Shown: in pieces, positions 1-10,239 of the stretch | How the letters are laid out: every line of letters starts with the position of its first letter | Position numbering within the stretch: position 1 is the first letter of the stretch | NCBI GenBank assembly: GCA_963931925.1 | Contig: OZ007569.1 | Coordinates: forward strand, 25,584,524 to 25,648,523 | DNA from: Onchidella celtica | Lineage: Eukaryota > Mollusca > Gastropoda > Systellommatophora > Onchidiidae | DNA length: 64,000 nt | Direction of reading: 5' to 3' | Made by a program: the position numbers and the translations under genes | Notes under the pieces: generated by a model | The model's input: the letters and a program-made list of their open reading frames with translations, nothing else | Told to the model about the DNA's origin: nothing | The model's database searches: none

Positions 1-955
1 TTATTTGAGTGATAATCAACACCAAACTTACCCATCGTCTTGTTGCCGTTCTGCTCCATATCCGTTGATAGTGTTGAGTCACCTTTGAGATCACCTAATC
101 AGCTCTTGAAAATTCACCCGCGGACCTATCGCGACCGCATGCTTCGAGCCGAACGGCCACTTACCAGCAGCGTACGTTACCGGTTATAAACACGATGACG
201 GGTCTGCCGACTACCTGGCTCTGTAGGACAAAGACGGGCCACGTGCGTGATTCCGTTCTTTGTGTGAAGACAAAGGGGCTATTATGCAATAAAAATCACG
301 CCGCTATTTAAAAGTCCAGCGGTCAGAAATTCACGTTTCCAGCAGAAAGCATCATGTTGACGAAAGTTAACACCAAAAGTAACTTACGAAGGGCGATCTT
401 TTGACCCCGCCATACACACTCCTTGCCGAGAGAAGAGGCTAGCGCGCCATACACACATTTAGACTGTTATATCAGGATTGCTGTAGCCTGTTTACATTAA
501 GTGTCAAGGTCTCCAGTTTTACGGAATATAGCTTTGATCACAACATCCCTAAAAATGTCACACTTTTTGTTACAAAATCCCGATCCATCCACCCACATTA
601 CATTTCAAAAGAATAATTATACATAGCTTTTAGTAGACACAGAGGATGTGAATGGAAAGATACACCATTTGTGCATCATTTTTACCATTTTCTGTTGACA
701 AACAAGTATTCTGTAGGAAAACAGACGAGGGACAAATAGATTGGTATGGTGAAAACACCAGTGTACAGCAAATCAGATTTTGACCCATATATTAATTATA
801 TTACGAAACAAACATGCAAAAATACAGATGTTACATGGCAATGAACATTGTTGTTTACTTCAAGCATACTTTTAATTATAGCCATCGTCTTCCTTATCCC
901 AATTGCCACCTTCCTGCCAAATTTAAGGCCTGAAGAGTGTATAGTTTGGTCAGTT

Positions 956-1051
956 CATCATCATCATTGCCTTTCTCACCCTGGATCAGGGTATAGGCCA
1001 CCAACAAACACTTTCCATCCCTCTCTATCATGGGCCAGCCTCTTCACATTA
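956..1051 (-). mobile_element. 3'-terminal fragment of the RTE-like LINE
   Basis: About 95 bp match the 3' end of the LINE at 34831-34930, starting with the CATCATCATC repeat (the element's 3' tail on the minus strand) and running through the last codons of its ORF. Only the extreme 3' end is present, as expected for a heavily 5'-truncated insertion. No target duplication could be recognised. Confidence 0.7.
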
Positions 1052-2229
1052 CTCTACTAACCAATACATCTCAAGCACTTAGACAATGTACTAATTATAA
1101 CAACACTGTGCTAATTATAACAACACTGCTAACTTTAACTCATTATCGAGCGTGATAGGGCATAGCAGCAAATGTTTTTATACCGATCAACTACAAACTA
1201 AACCACGTGGACAGCAGTAGCGTGGTCATCGCGCATCGGCCAGGGTCAGTGTGACCCAGATATGATTCCCCATGAGTAAGGTCACTGACCGACCGGCCTG
1301 CGGGCTTTACAGGTAGTGCGTGGGGTATAGGTTAATATACTTACTTTTTCTTTGGGTTTTGTCTTCTTAATTTTTGATATGTTTGAAGGTTTGTAAGTCC
1401 TGCTAGAGCTCCTGTTGATGTCCAGTTCAGTCATGTCTGTAATTAAAATACATGTAATTGTACAACCAATTACTAGTTACTCAGACCGATTCCATTGCAA
1501 TCAAATCTGTCCTCAATAACTGAAATTCCCCCAAATGTGAAATATTCTTGTGAAAAGAGCTTAAATTCAGCTAGGCAAAATAATTAGCAAAATCTACATA
1601 AAAGATTGAAGAAATGTCTGATAGATTAATGCAAACACCTTAATCTGCTCCTTAAAATATAAGATAAAATGTTTCACATTTGACAAAGTTTATTTCGCAA
1701 AAAAGAGAAGTTTCTTGATGAAAAATGGTGATTCAATGCTGGTGTGAGTGACCTGAAATGCACGGTAAAAAAGTCTGTCGTCACAGGACGGAGATTTGGT
1801 GAATGTTCTTATAATACAAGTAATACACCCTAACAGTAATAGCAGAAAGACTTGGTTGCCTTTTGTCACCTGCACCAAGCTGAATATAATTGTTTGATGG
1901 ATATATGCAAAAGACAAACTGAAATAATTATGAAATAAATCAGCTTGTCTTTGACTGTCAAATCACAGTGTATTCTAAGACTAACACCAATAGTGAAATT
2001 ATTCACTGCTGTGCATTTCAAATTTTAGGTGAAATCAAAGGATTAGGGAGTTTTACAATAATATTATAATAAGCAACATTTTATACTCGCATGGACATCC
2101 ACATTAAATCACATTATTATTATTATATTATTATGCATGTTCCCATGTATAATGTAACAATACTTCATCACAGCATGACTTAGGCAACCAACCCCCTCCC
2201 CACCCTCAATTATTAAATTGTTATTACCT

Positions 2230-2350
2230 TAAAGCGTGTTACCTTATCTCATGAATCCCACAAACTCTGTCTCGGTAGGGAAGTGGTGTAGCCTTTATAC
2301 CAGAAATTTGTGCCAGGTATTGGCTGCCAAGTTGACTAATGTACGCCACA
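2230..2350 (-). repeat. Right (3') LTR of the basonuclin element, copy 1
   Basis: 121 bp, reading TGTGGCG...CGCTTTA on the minus strand. Its last 12 bases are missing from the left LTR, where basonuclin sequence begins instead. The ends form only an imperfect inverted repeat. Confidence 0.75.
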
Positions 2351-2365
2351 ATACTCCCCCTCTAG

Positions 2366-2908
2366 TTATGGAATAACGTAATCTTGCAGGAGTCGTTTGG
2401 GAAAGCGGACTTGTCGTCCTCGCTGTGTGACGTTTTGCTGCTGTTGAATGTTTTTGTCGGTACATATTGTACTTGATGCTGGTTGTTGTGGGTGGCCACT
2501 AGCGTGCGTGAAACGTTTGGTTTCCGCTAGGGGTTGCTGTCGCTCTGTGTAAGCGGCTTTGAGTCGGTCAATGGAAACGAACTCAGCGCGTCCATTTCGA
2601 GAAAGTTTATAACATTTCTTATTTCTCGATAGTACGAGAAACGGACCGTCGTAGGTGGGTTGAAGAGGTTTTCTTACAGCGTCGTGCCTTACGTAGACAT
2701 GTGTTGCTTGCGGCAGGCTGTAGTCAATATGACTGTTGCGCTGTTGTACTCTAGTGGGGGTGGCAGTGATGCGGTTCATGTGTTGTCGCAGTCTGCTAAC
2801 ATATGATGTTGGGTCTTCAACTGGTTCTGGAGATGTCTGAACGAAATCTCCGGGGACTCTCAGTGTAGAACCATAAACCAACTCTGCTGCAGAACATTGT
2901 AGGTCTTC
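2366..2908 (-). pseudogene. Ty3/gypsy integrase C-terminal part, copy 1
   Basis: Continues the frame of the basonuclin fusion after the single TAG at 2909. Recognisable motifs are CSAAELVYGSTLRVPG, then a C-terminal block with THVYVRHDAVRKPLQPTYDGPF and FVSIDRLKAAY (GPY/F-like integrase tail). The polypurine tract and right LTR follow the TAA stop within 15 bp, as expected for the 3' end of a gypsy pol. The zinc-binding and DDE catalytic parts are absent, so no integrase activity can be encoded. Confidence 0.85.
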
Positions 2909-4672
2909 CTATAGGGTGGTTCGGATTCCAAGTAGGACGAGTGGGAGAGTTTCGGTCCATTTGTCAGTTTCATGGCACTTGAGTGCTCCTTTGCTATTAC
3001 TTCTTTGGGTTCCATCTACTTTTTCTAGAGATGTAATATTTACCTTGCCAGTATCTGGTGTGCTTTCTCCATTACATGCTATAGCAGTGTTGCTGCCATG
3101 TCCAGGTGATGGCTTCCCTGTGGGATCTTTGTCATCAGAATTGTCATCACTAGCCATCCGACTCTCTCCTTGTTGTGCACATCTCGTGGGAGCTGCATTC
3201 TTCCTTCTGTTTCCCCCTCTCATTCCACCTTCATTCTTCAGACTCGTTTCATCAGCTTCCACCTCCTCATCTCTTTTATCTTCTTTGTCATCCGCCACAG
3301 CATCTAGATCTATCTCCAGCTTCATCTCTCCATCATACTTTTTAGTTAGATCACAGGGCTCTTCTTCTGAGCTGTTAGCTGAGGATATTTTGCTCAGATC
3401 AGTAGGTAGTTCCTCGTCTAGTTTAACCCTTTTCTCTGGGGGTGGCAGGAACGGAAACTGGGCAGACATCTCAATGAAGAAGCTGGAGTCTGGCCTTATA
3501 ATACGTGGTGTATCCAGAATTGGAAGAACTTGTGTGGGGATGGCTTGGGCATTGGTGGGGTTTGTGATGGACATCGTAGGGGTGGACGAGGCTACAGGAG
3601 TCACAGAACCATTGCTGGATGAGAGGTCCAATTCCTCAGATACATCATGTTCATCTTTCCTCTTCTGAGGCATGTGAAGTTTGGGATTGGGGTTGGCACT
3701 ATGCCTGTTCCTGCTTCTCCTTGAGCTGAACATCATATTACAACCTTCCACTGTGCATTTGTGCATCTCCTTGAGGTGGACAGCGCTGTAATGGATCTTG
3801 AGAGCACCTTTATCACAGAATGTTTTATTACAAGCCGTGCACAGCACTCTCTTTTTACCATTAGGTCCTACAAAAGTGCTGCCGAAATTTGCTGAGGGTG
3901 TCCACTGGCGTTTGATGGGGTTGGTTGACTTTCGCATATGCTGTTTATTCTTCTTTTCTCCATCTGATGGTGAGTCAGGGTTATCTTTATTGGAGTAGTC
4001 CAGAACTTCTCCATCTTCCTCAGATCCTGATGCATATTGATCACCACCATCCACTTCATCCAATCCTTGAGGTTGGTGTTGCTGTGGCTGTAGGACCTGA
4101 TGTGACGGTGATGTTGTGACTGAGGAGACCACGGTAGGTGTGGTGCTCAGGTTCTTTGGGCTGTCACATAGGGGAGATCGGCGGGCTGCTGACTTGTCCA
4201 AACTCCCAGGACTAAGGCTGATGGCAGGACTTGCTTGTTCTTTACGGGCATCAAATGGCTGCATAACCTGTAGGCGATTGAGGGGTGGGGTAGCCAGTGG
4301 GGTAGTAGAAGTGGTTGGGGTCTGGGGCAGGGTTACAGTTCTTGCATCTCTGCTGGGGCTGTAGGTGGGTGAGATGAGGGGAGAGGTTATCATCCGATTG
4401 CCTGGTGGGATGAAAGGAACAGCTCTGGTCCCAAACAGCTGACGTGTTGATTCATAAGATTTGATATAATTTTGCATAGACAAGTTACTGCGCTCGATGA
4501 ACTTCTTGATATCCGATTCTGCCCGTGAGGTTTGTTTGACCAAAACTTCATGTCGATCTTTGGTATCCTGGAGTCTAATCTCCTGAGCTATGGCTTTGGT
4601 TTCTCCGAACCGCAAGAACTGCTGCAGCACGACCATCTCTTCCTCTCGAGTGGCCACACACCATTTGTCCAA
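2909..4672 (-). CDS. Basonuclin-like zinc-finger segment fused to gypsy integrase, copy 1
   Basis: 587-codon open frame. Residues 2-25 (DKWCVATREEE...LQQFLRFGETK) match the conserved N-terminal block of basonuclins. Residues ~275-335 hold the typical paired C2H2 finger: CTAC...HYSAVH, then CTVEGCNMMFSS..SRNRHSANPNP. Basonuclins are nuclear zinc-finger regulators of epithelial and germ cells. Acidic, Ser/Thr-Pro-rich tracts and a PTDLS motif (CtBP-binding consensus) follow. From about residue 560 (near 2992) the protein becomes integrase: GALKCHETDKW..LPLVLLGIRTT. It ends at TAG 2909-2911, where related integrases continue; the same frame then stays open to 2366. The frame opens with TTG; the first ATG is codon 13, and a stop lies just upstream in the LTR. 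Expression would depend on the LTR TATA box. Confidence 0.85.
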   Translation of the reverse strand: MDKWCVATREEEMVVLQQFLRFGETKAIAQEIRLQDTKDRHEVLVKQTSRAESDIKKFIERSNLSMQNYIKSYESTRQLFGTRAVPFIPPGNRMITSPLISPTYSPSRDARTVTLPQTPTTSTTPLATPPLNRLQVMQPFDARKEQASPAISLSPGSLDKSAARRSPLCDSPKNLSTTPTVVSSVTTSPSHQVLQPQQHQPQGLDEVDGGDQYASGSEEDGEVLDYSNKDNPDSPSDGEKKNKQHMRKSTNPIKRQWTPSANFGSTFVGPNGKKRVLCTACNKTFCDKGALKIHYSAVHLKEMHKCTVEGCNMMFSSRRSRNRHSANPNPKLHMPQKRKDEHDVSEELDLSSSNGSVTPVASSTPTMSITNPTNAQAIPTQVLPILDTPRIIRPDSSFFIEMSAQFPFLPPPEKRVKLDEELPTDLSKISSANSSEEEPCDLTKKYDGEMKLEIDLDAVADDKEDKRDEEVEADETSLKNEGGMRGGNRRKNAAPTRCAQQGESRMASDDNSDDKDPTGKPSPGHGSNTAIACNGESTPDTGKVNITSLEKVDGTQRSNSKGALKCHETDKWTETLPLVLLGIRTTL

Positions 4673-4689
4673 GACACGCCCAGAGCTAT

Positions 4690-4798
4690 CCTTATCTCAT
4701 GAATCCCACAAACTCTGTCTCGGTAGGGAAGTGGTGTAGCCTTTATACCATAAATTTGTGCCAGGTATTGGCTGCCAAGTTGACTAATGTACGCCACA
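4690..4798 (-). repeat. Left (5') LTR of the basonuclin element, copy 1
   Basis: 109 bp matching 2242-2350 with one substitution (CATAAA against CAGAAA on the plus strand). It lacks the final ~12 bp of the other LTR, and no primer-binding site follows; basonuclin sequence starts immediately. Confidence 0.75.
4741..4747 (-). promoter_or_regulatory. TATA box in the left LTR
   Basis: TATAAAG on the minus strand inside the LTR, correctly placed and oriented to drive the basonuclin-integrase frame starting about 70 bp downstream. The same motif is in the right LTR (2293-2299). Confidence 0.5.
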
Positions 4799-4800
4799 AC

Positions 4801-5873
4801 CTGTTTCATCTGAATTTGAGTCTGAGAATAGAGATGGTGACCGTGGTTTCCCCTTGCCTGAATTTTCTAGAGAGGACTCAGATATAGCAGACAAACCAAG
4901 GTCTTTTGTCATATTCCTGAAGGGGGGTGGGGGGGGCAGATTCATCAGCTTGTAGTGAACGATAAGTATCTCTTGGTGGGGTGATGTTCCTTGGTGCTTT
5001 GGATTTCTTCAGCTGTTTTAGTTCATCAGTTTTACCGGGGGGGGGGGGGGGGGGGGGGGGGGTTTTCGCAGTTGAATATTGGAGAAGTGATAGAGTCAAA
5101 ACCAAAAACAAGAATCCTCCATTTTCTGTGGAGATTCTTTGGTAAATTCCTCTGTCTTTTGCAGCAAAGCGGTCTGTAGCGGAATTGGGCTTAATATATA
5201 TGTACTTTTCTTGTTTACGAAATATGAACCAAAAGCTGAAGTAAATTTCCCTTGTTCTTTCTTAATATTCTGCAGATTTCTCTTCCTCTTTTTACCATTC
5301 GTCGGTTCAAAGTCATCCATTTCAGGTGATGAATCTACTAGGTCTGAATTTTGGCGACTTTTCTTTGATACTGGAGACAATCCAATCCCAGAGTCTCCTT
5401 GAGAGCTATAACTATAAGAAAGATGAGTGGATATGCCAGGAAGACGCTCAGGTTGTAAGCTGCGTTTTCTTGCAGATCTACGAAACTGAGGGGTAACAAA
5501 ACTCTTGTGGAGTTGTGCTGTCATAAGGTTTGAGTGGGAGGATGGGAGTCACCTCTGGAGTTACAGATAGTGAGTCTGGTGTGCTGAGGTCTTGTTGTTT
5601 TGGCTTTGAAACTCTTTCATTGAGAAGGACTGGGGTACTTGCAAGATTGTCTTTCCCCTTTCCTGTCTTTGAGTGACATGCTGCTTTAGGGTGCCTTTTT
5701 GCTTGTTTCGATCTGCTTCTTTTCTTTGGAGCTGAGCCAGATTTCTTGCCAGTCTTTTGCCTGACATCTGGCACATCTTCAATCATGTCAATTTCATAGG
5801 GATCACTGCAATTTTGCTCAGGGCTTGTGTTGGCTGTGACTGATTCTTCATCTGCATCATAAGCAGAATCTGC
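4801..5873 (-). pseudogene. Large exon of the sororin-like gene, copy 1
   Basis: Acceptor CCAG before 5873; original donor ACAG/GT at 4801/4800. The upstream part encodes ADSAYDADEES and a Lys/Arg-rich stretch. The frame then changes between about 5470 and 5550: either a frameshift or a 67-nt microintron whose ends would be GTGACT and CCCCTCAG, because joining these restores one frame (VTPE to FRRSARKR). A 26-G run (5037-5062, coding poly-Pro on the minus strand) and an A insertion near 5105 disturb the downstream frame compared with copy 3. The exon now ends at the retroelement rather than at a normal intron. Confidence 0.55.
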
Positions 5874-7545
5874 CTGGAAAAGAGAGATTGGACTTTGAAT
5901 GAATAGCTTTTGAACAAGTACAGCTTGCATGTGCCCCACCAATTTCAAAGTAATCTGTTATCATGGCTGGCTTCCTTAATTCCTTACTTCTGACAATTTA
6001 TTTAGCAAAGCACCACTTTTGACGGAAAACATTTTAAGTTAATTCTTTGGCAATGGCATAGTGTGCGCATGTTTTCTTTAAAGATCGTTAAGACTTTTCC
6101 ATCAATGACTGTTTTCGATTAAAATCAGGGTTATTAAAAGACTATTAAAAATTAAATGTCAATAGATTCCTACCAAACCACTGTCCATTTGTTTTGGAGT
6201 AATGGATCTCTTCTGACTCTGAATCTGAAAGGAACAAAGAAGTAAAAATTGTACATACTTGCAAATACATAATTTCACATTACATGAAAAAGATATCAAA
6301 CATGCTTACTCTGAAGAAACCGAAACAGACTGAAAAATAACAAGGTGTTTTCTTTTAAAATTTATATGTCAAACGACCAACAAACCCTATAATCATACGC
6401 TCTTTACTTCAGATTTCTTTCTGGACTTTCACACTTCCCACAATTCATAGAAAATTCCAGCAGACAATTTCAGTCAAATTTCATTAAATTGCATAGTGCC
6501 AAAAGTTCTGCGTTGAAAATAGGAAATGTTGAATGAGACTTCATTCGACCTGCTGATGATACTTGGTGCCGTGAAAAATTCTACGTACCCTAATTCTTTC
6601 AGACAGACGTCTTGGTAATTGATCTTGATTGTCAGATTCACTGGACCGGTTACCTATAGACATAATGATGAATGACATTAATTAAACAACATTGTAATAG
6701 AAACAATCTATATTTTTCTAATGACTGTACTGACCTTACTGTATTGTATCTAAATAGCACGGCAGTCCCATAAGAGTCATTAAAACAAGAATTTTTTGTG
6801 TGCCTATCACCGATATATCGGTTCATCAGCTGGTCACCCATGTGCCAATTGCCGATGTATCGGTGTACAAAAGAATGCTAGGCTATTTTGTTTTTGGGAT
6901 GAAAGAAAGTCAACTTTCTATTAATATAGATGATGCTGTAGTTAGTTTTCTTTCATCTCCCCCCTTTTCCTGTATTGGCAAGCTTGGAAAAATTCATGGC
7001 ACACAAAGAGTTCATCAGAATCAGACTATTATATGACACTAGATGACCAACCGGGCCTTGCCCAGAATAAACAATAATGTGCTCCCCCCCTCCCCCCTCT
7101 CTCATATAATAAAAGTAATAAACCACAGTCTTGCTTCAGAACTCATGCGCACCACACAACAATACGCACCAAACTGAACGCTTGATACGGGTTACGGTAC
7201 TATATATGGGTCAGAATCTGATTTGCTGTACACTTTTTGTGACACAATGATGAATTTTAAAAATTGATATCCATGCTTGAAAACCAATACATCTCATTCT
7301 GTAAACAATTGTCTTTCATACTCTGTAGCTGCCTTTTAGCATTCCCTTTGGGTTTCAACAATATCACTCATTCTTGATTGACAGGATGTATGTTACATAA
7401 ACACCGTCACAACACAAAAAACAACTCAAGCACTTGTAATTAGAAGGCCAGGAAACTAATTAAGCAAGTTCATTTCATACTGTCAGAAGAACAATCTTGT
7501 GAGTCAATAATCATTTGTGACATTCAAAATGCCTCTCAGATTTGC

Positions 7546-9248
7546 GATCGATTACTCCTGAAACCAGCTTGCTCCTCCCGAAGTTTTGGGTCTGTTGCAT
7601 TCTGTATTCGCTTGAGAATAATCCGATTGAAAACCTTTCCTGGGATGGAGAGAAGTGTGATTCCTCTGTAGTTACTACAATTGCTGAGGTCCCCTTTTTT
7701 TGGAAGCTTCACGAGGTGTCCTTCCTTCCAGTCCTTTGGAAACTTGCCTCCGATCCAAATCCTCCAGAATAGTGAGTGCAGACCCTCTGCAGCCCCAGCA
7801 GCATCTGCCTTCAGCGCCTCTGGTGGGATCTGATCTGGTCCAGCTGCCTTGCCCCGATTTAACTGCTTTATGGCATCATTAATCTCTGCTTTAGTCGGAG
7901 GGGCGCAACTGATCGGTAAATCATTTCCTGCGGGTAGAATGTCGGGTGGGTTGCTTGGTGGAGGTCTGTTCAAGAGGCTGTTAAAATGTTCTATCCATCT
8001 TTTTGCCTGAGCTTCCTTTCCAAAAATAGCCTTCCTGTTGTAATCCTTGACAGGAACTTCAGGTTTTCCATATTTTCCAGTAAGAGTCTTTGTAGTCTGG
8101 TAGAGGATCCTCATGTGTCCTCCTGTTGCTGCCTTCTCTGCTAACATTCCTATGAACTCCTCTTTGTCTTTTTTAATTGATTTTTTGACCTCTTTAGCTG
8201 ATGCTCGGTACTCTTCCTGGTTACCAACTCTTGAGCTTCTTGTACGACTTGCATTTACCTGTTCTTTTAGGTCTCTTCTTATCCTTATCAAGTCCAGTGA
8301 TTTTTGACTGATCCATTCCTTGTGTTCCACTTTCTTTTCCCCAAGAACATCCCGACATGTCGATGTAAATACTCCTTTTACCTTAGCCCAGTGAGTCTCC
8401 AAATCTACTGTCTCTTCGAGGTCAACAAGAGGTTTGAATCTATTCCTCAGTGTCAGCTGGAACTCTTCCTTCTTGTCTCCATCCAGAAGGCTCACTTGAA
8501 ACTTTCTCCTCTTTGTTCCTGCTCTGGTACCTTGTTTCTTGAGGCGGAGTTTTGAGTCTTGCCAGCAGCATGTGATGGTCAGATCCAACATCAGCTCCTC
8601 TCTGCACTATGACATCCTCCAGTGAGCGTCTGAATCGTCGGGTGATGCAAAAGTGGTCAATCTGGTTTTCAGTTACCGTACTCCATCCGGTGAAATCCAA
8701 GTGGCCTTATGGATCCTCTTGTGTGGGAGTACTGAACCTCCAATCACATAGCTGTTAAATGCGCAGAAACTTGCAAACCGCTCTCCATTCTCATTCATTT
8801 GTCCCAAACCATTGCAGCCCATAATGTCCTCATACCCTGCATTGGCGTCTCCCATTATAATCACATCTTTTCTTGGCAATGTGTCAACTATTTCCTGAAG
8901 CTGGTTGTAGAAATCGTCCTTGTCCTCATCGGTTGCTTCATTTGTTGGGGCGTATATCTGCACAATGTTCATGTTGATGTTCTTGTTCTTTGTAGTAAAT
9001 GATGCCAATATAATTCTCCTTCCGTAGGGTTCCCATCCCCTCAGTGACCTTTGGGCGTGCTTGCTCAAGATGATCGCTACTCCTTCTGTGTGCTTTTTGT
9101 CCTCCCTTCCAGAATACAAAATCTTTTCCCCAGAATTAAGTTGTTTCAGTCCGGACTGTATCCAGCGGGTCTCACCAACTCCAAGTATGTGCAGTCTGTA
9201 TCGCCTCATCTCCATTGTAACCTGGGCACTCTTTCCTGCTTCATACAT
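7546..9248 (-). pseudogene. LINE endonuclease-reverse transcriptase, broken (copy 1)
   Basis: Endonuclease motifs in order: WNVRSMYEAGK (start at 9248 is the M within it, since a stop lies a few codons upstream), GVGETRW, YAPTNE, IMGDANA, TWISPDG, NQIDHF and GSDHHML. Reverse-transcriptase motifs begin with PDQIPPEALK and NYRGITLLS. Compared with 34998-37460 this copy lacks 21 bp after GDANA (losing the conserved KIG), has a 4-bp insertion near 8690 and one extra base near 8562, each frameshift splitting the frame, and ends before the YADD-type catalytic motif. It cannot make an active enzyme. Confidence 0.85.
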
Positions 9249-9600
9249 GGAGCGGACATTCCACGATGTTTGATGAAGGAGCAGTCAGGCCAGTGGAGTC
9301 CTTTCGGCTTTGTCCATTGTCCTTCATTGAATCTACAGGTGCAGATGCTCCCCCTTCTCCCAAGATAAAAGACTGATTTAAAGTATTTGCTTGTGTTTCT
9401 GTAACTGGTTTATTTTTACAGGGTGGGTAGTTGGCCCACCGCCAACTGGCTCTTCTCGGGAGACCAGGACCTTTGCACCTTTAGTCGCCTCTTACGACAC
9501 GCAGTATCACGTCAGATGTATTCTTTGCTGTCCCTCTTCTGCAAGAGGGCCCCGCATCTGCACGGGCGGCCCAGGACTATTACTTTCAGTAAAAGTACTG
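7546..9600 (-). mobile_element. RTE-like LINE, 3'-truncated copy (copy 1)
   Basis: Minus-strand LINE within an intron of the sororin-like gene. It has 5' leader sequence (about 9250-9600), the apurinic-type endonuclease and the start of reverse transcriptase, and stops abruptly at 7546 where the copy at 34831-37482 continues. Loss of the 3' part is unusual for a LINE, which normally loses the 5' end, so a later deletion or recombination removed it. The outer 5' limit is approximate. Confidence 0.75.
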
Positions 9601-10239
9601 TGGTTTGAAAACCAAAGTTAAAACATCATTGTGGCCTGTAAAAAATCTCCTTTATCTCAGCTGCATATTCTGCAATCTCAACCTTTTCTCTGTGGCCTCT
9701 GACTAGCATGAACATCCTGCTACTTTAAACTCTTTAGAAAAGTCACTGAGGATTTGAGATCTAAAAATAATGGTATATTTAAAACACTTAAACATTCGCA
9801 AATCAAAGCATGAACTGATATTTTACCTGGGCTGAAGCTAAATTATCATTGGTGTGGTGTAATGAATGAAACTCATCAGCCATAGCCATGTTTGCAGATC
9901 TGCTTATTAACTGTGACTCAATAACAATTCATTGCATTATTACTGCGGTAACATGTCTGAGATGAAATTATCATTTGATAATATCAAATATTTTACATAG
10001 ATTGCATGCGTCTAAACAAAAAAGTTTCCCGTCCTTGCAGATCTAGATGTCCCAGCAACATGGAATGGCAATACATTATTACAGACATGAGTTTCCATAA
10101 TATGTATAGCCTACTATTATAAAGCTTTTTTATAAATAATTCTTCCATGATTACTGAAAGTTTCTAATAGCTGCAGAGTATAGGCTACACAGATGGACGC
10201 TTAAGCCTAGATAAACAATGAAGATCAGAAGAAGGAAAC

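Larger units (their letters stand above)
2230..4798 (-). mobile_element. LTR retroelement carrying a captured basonuclin segment, copy 1
   Basis: A 2,569-bp insertion absent from the third copy of the locus, where the target reads straight through (near 44484). It is flanked by the 4-bp duplication ACCT (2226-2229 and 4799-4802). On the minus strand it begins TGTGGCG and contains, in order: a ~109-bp left LTR with a TATAAAG box, a basonuclin-derived zinc-finger reading frame, the last ~200 residues of a Ty3/gypsy integrase, a polypurine tract AGAGGGGGAGTAT just before the right LTR, and a 121-bp right LTR. Gag, protease, reverse transcriptase and RNase H are missing, so it is non-autonomous. 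The LTRs differ at one of ~109 shared bases, indicating a young insertion. Confidence 0.85.
1345..9889 (-). pseudogene. Sororin-like (CDCA5-like) multi-exon gene, copy 1, disrupted
   Basis: Exons on the minus strand, with AG acceptors and GT donors: 9827-9889 (possible first exon, starts MAMADEF; membership uncertain), 6589-6653, 6174-6224, 4801-5873 and 1345-1436; phases agree across the last four. The product is Ser/Lys/Pro-rich with basic motifs RRLSERIR and RRSARKRSL, many S/T-P sites, and near 5110 a SCF-(G/W)-F motif. The uninterrupted third copy (44486-44817) reads SCFGFDS there, resembling the FGF motif with which sororin binds Pds5. Sororin protects sister-chromatid cohesion by antagonising Wapl in the nucleus. 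The diagnostic C-terminal sororin domain is not seen and may lie before the window. Lesions: one extra A near 5105 shifts frame; a frame change lies between 5470 and 5550; a retroelement sits at the 4801 donor. The family assignment is an inference; the exon structure is directly visible. Confidence 0.5.
1..10121. repeat. Tandem segmental duplication, copy 1 (12,079-bp period)
   Basis: Every base I compared here recurs 12,079 bp downstream (12080-22200), including all coding exons and both transposons. The one difference I found is C at 8412 against T at 20491. Even the 26-G homopolymer at 5037-5062 has the same length in copy 2 (17116-17141). The window opens inside a unit, so position 1 is not the repeat border: the junction 12079/12080 is continuous in the older third copy near 42240. 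The right limit is 10121/22200, after which the copies diverge. Either a very recent tandem duplication or an assembly duplication. Confidence 0.95.

Noticed and set aside
848-1060. Small hydrophobic plus-strand frame (repeated at 12927)
   Set aside because: It overlaps the LINE 3' fragment in antisense, and no homology or splice context supports it.
2916-3668. 250-codon plus-strand open frame (also at 14995-15747)
   Set aside because: It is the exact antisense of the basonuclin segment, whose minus-strand frame carries recognisable zinc fingers; Ser/Leu-rich composition is a mirror of its Ser/Glu-rich coding.
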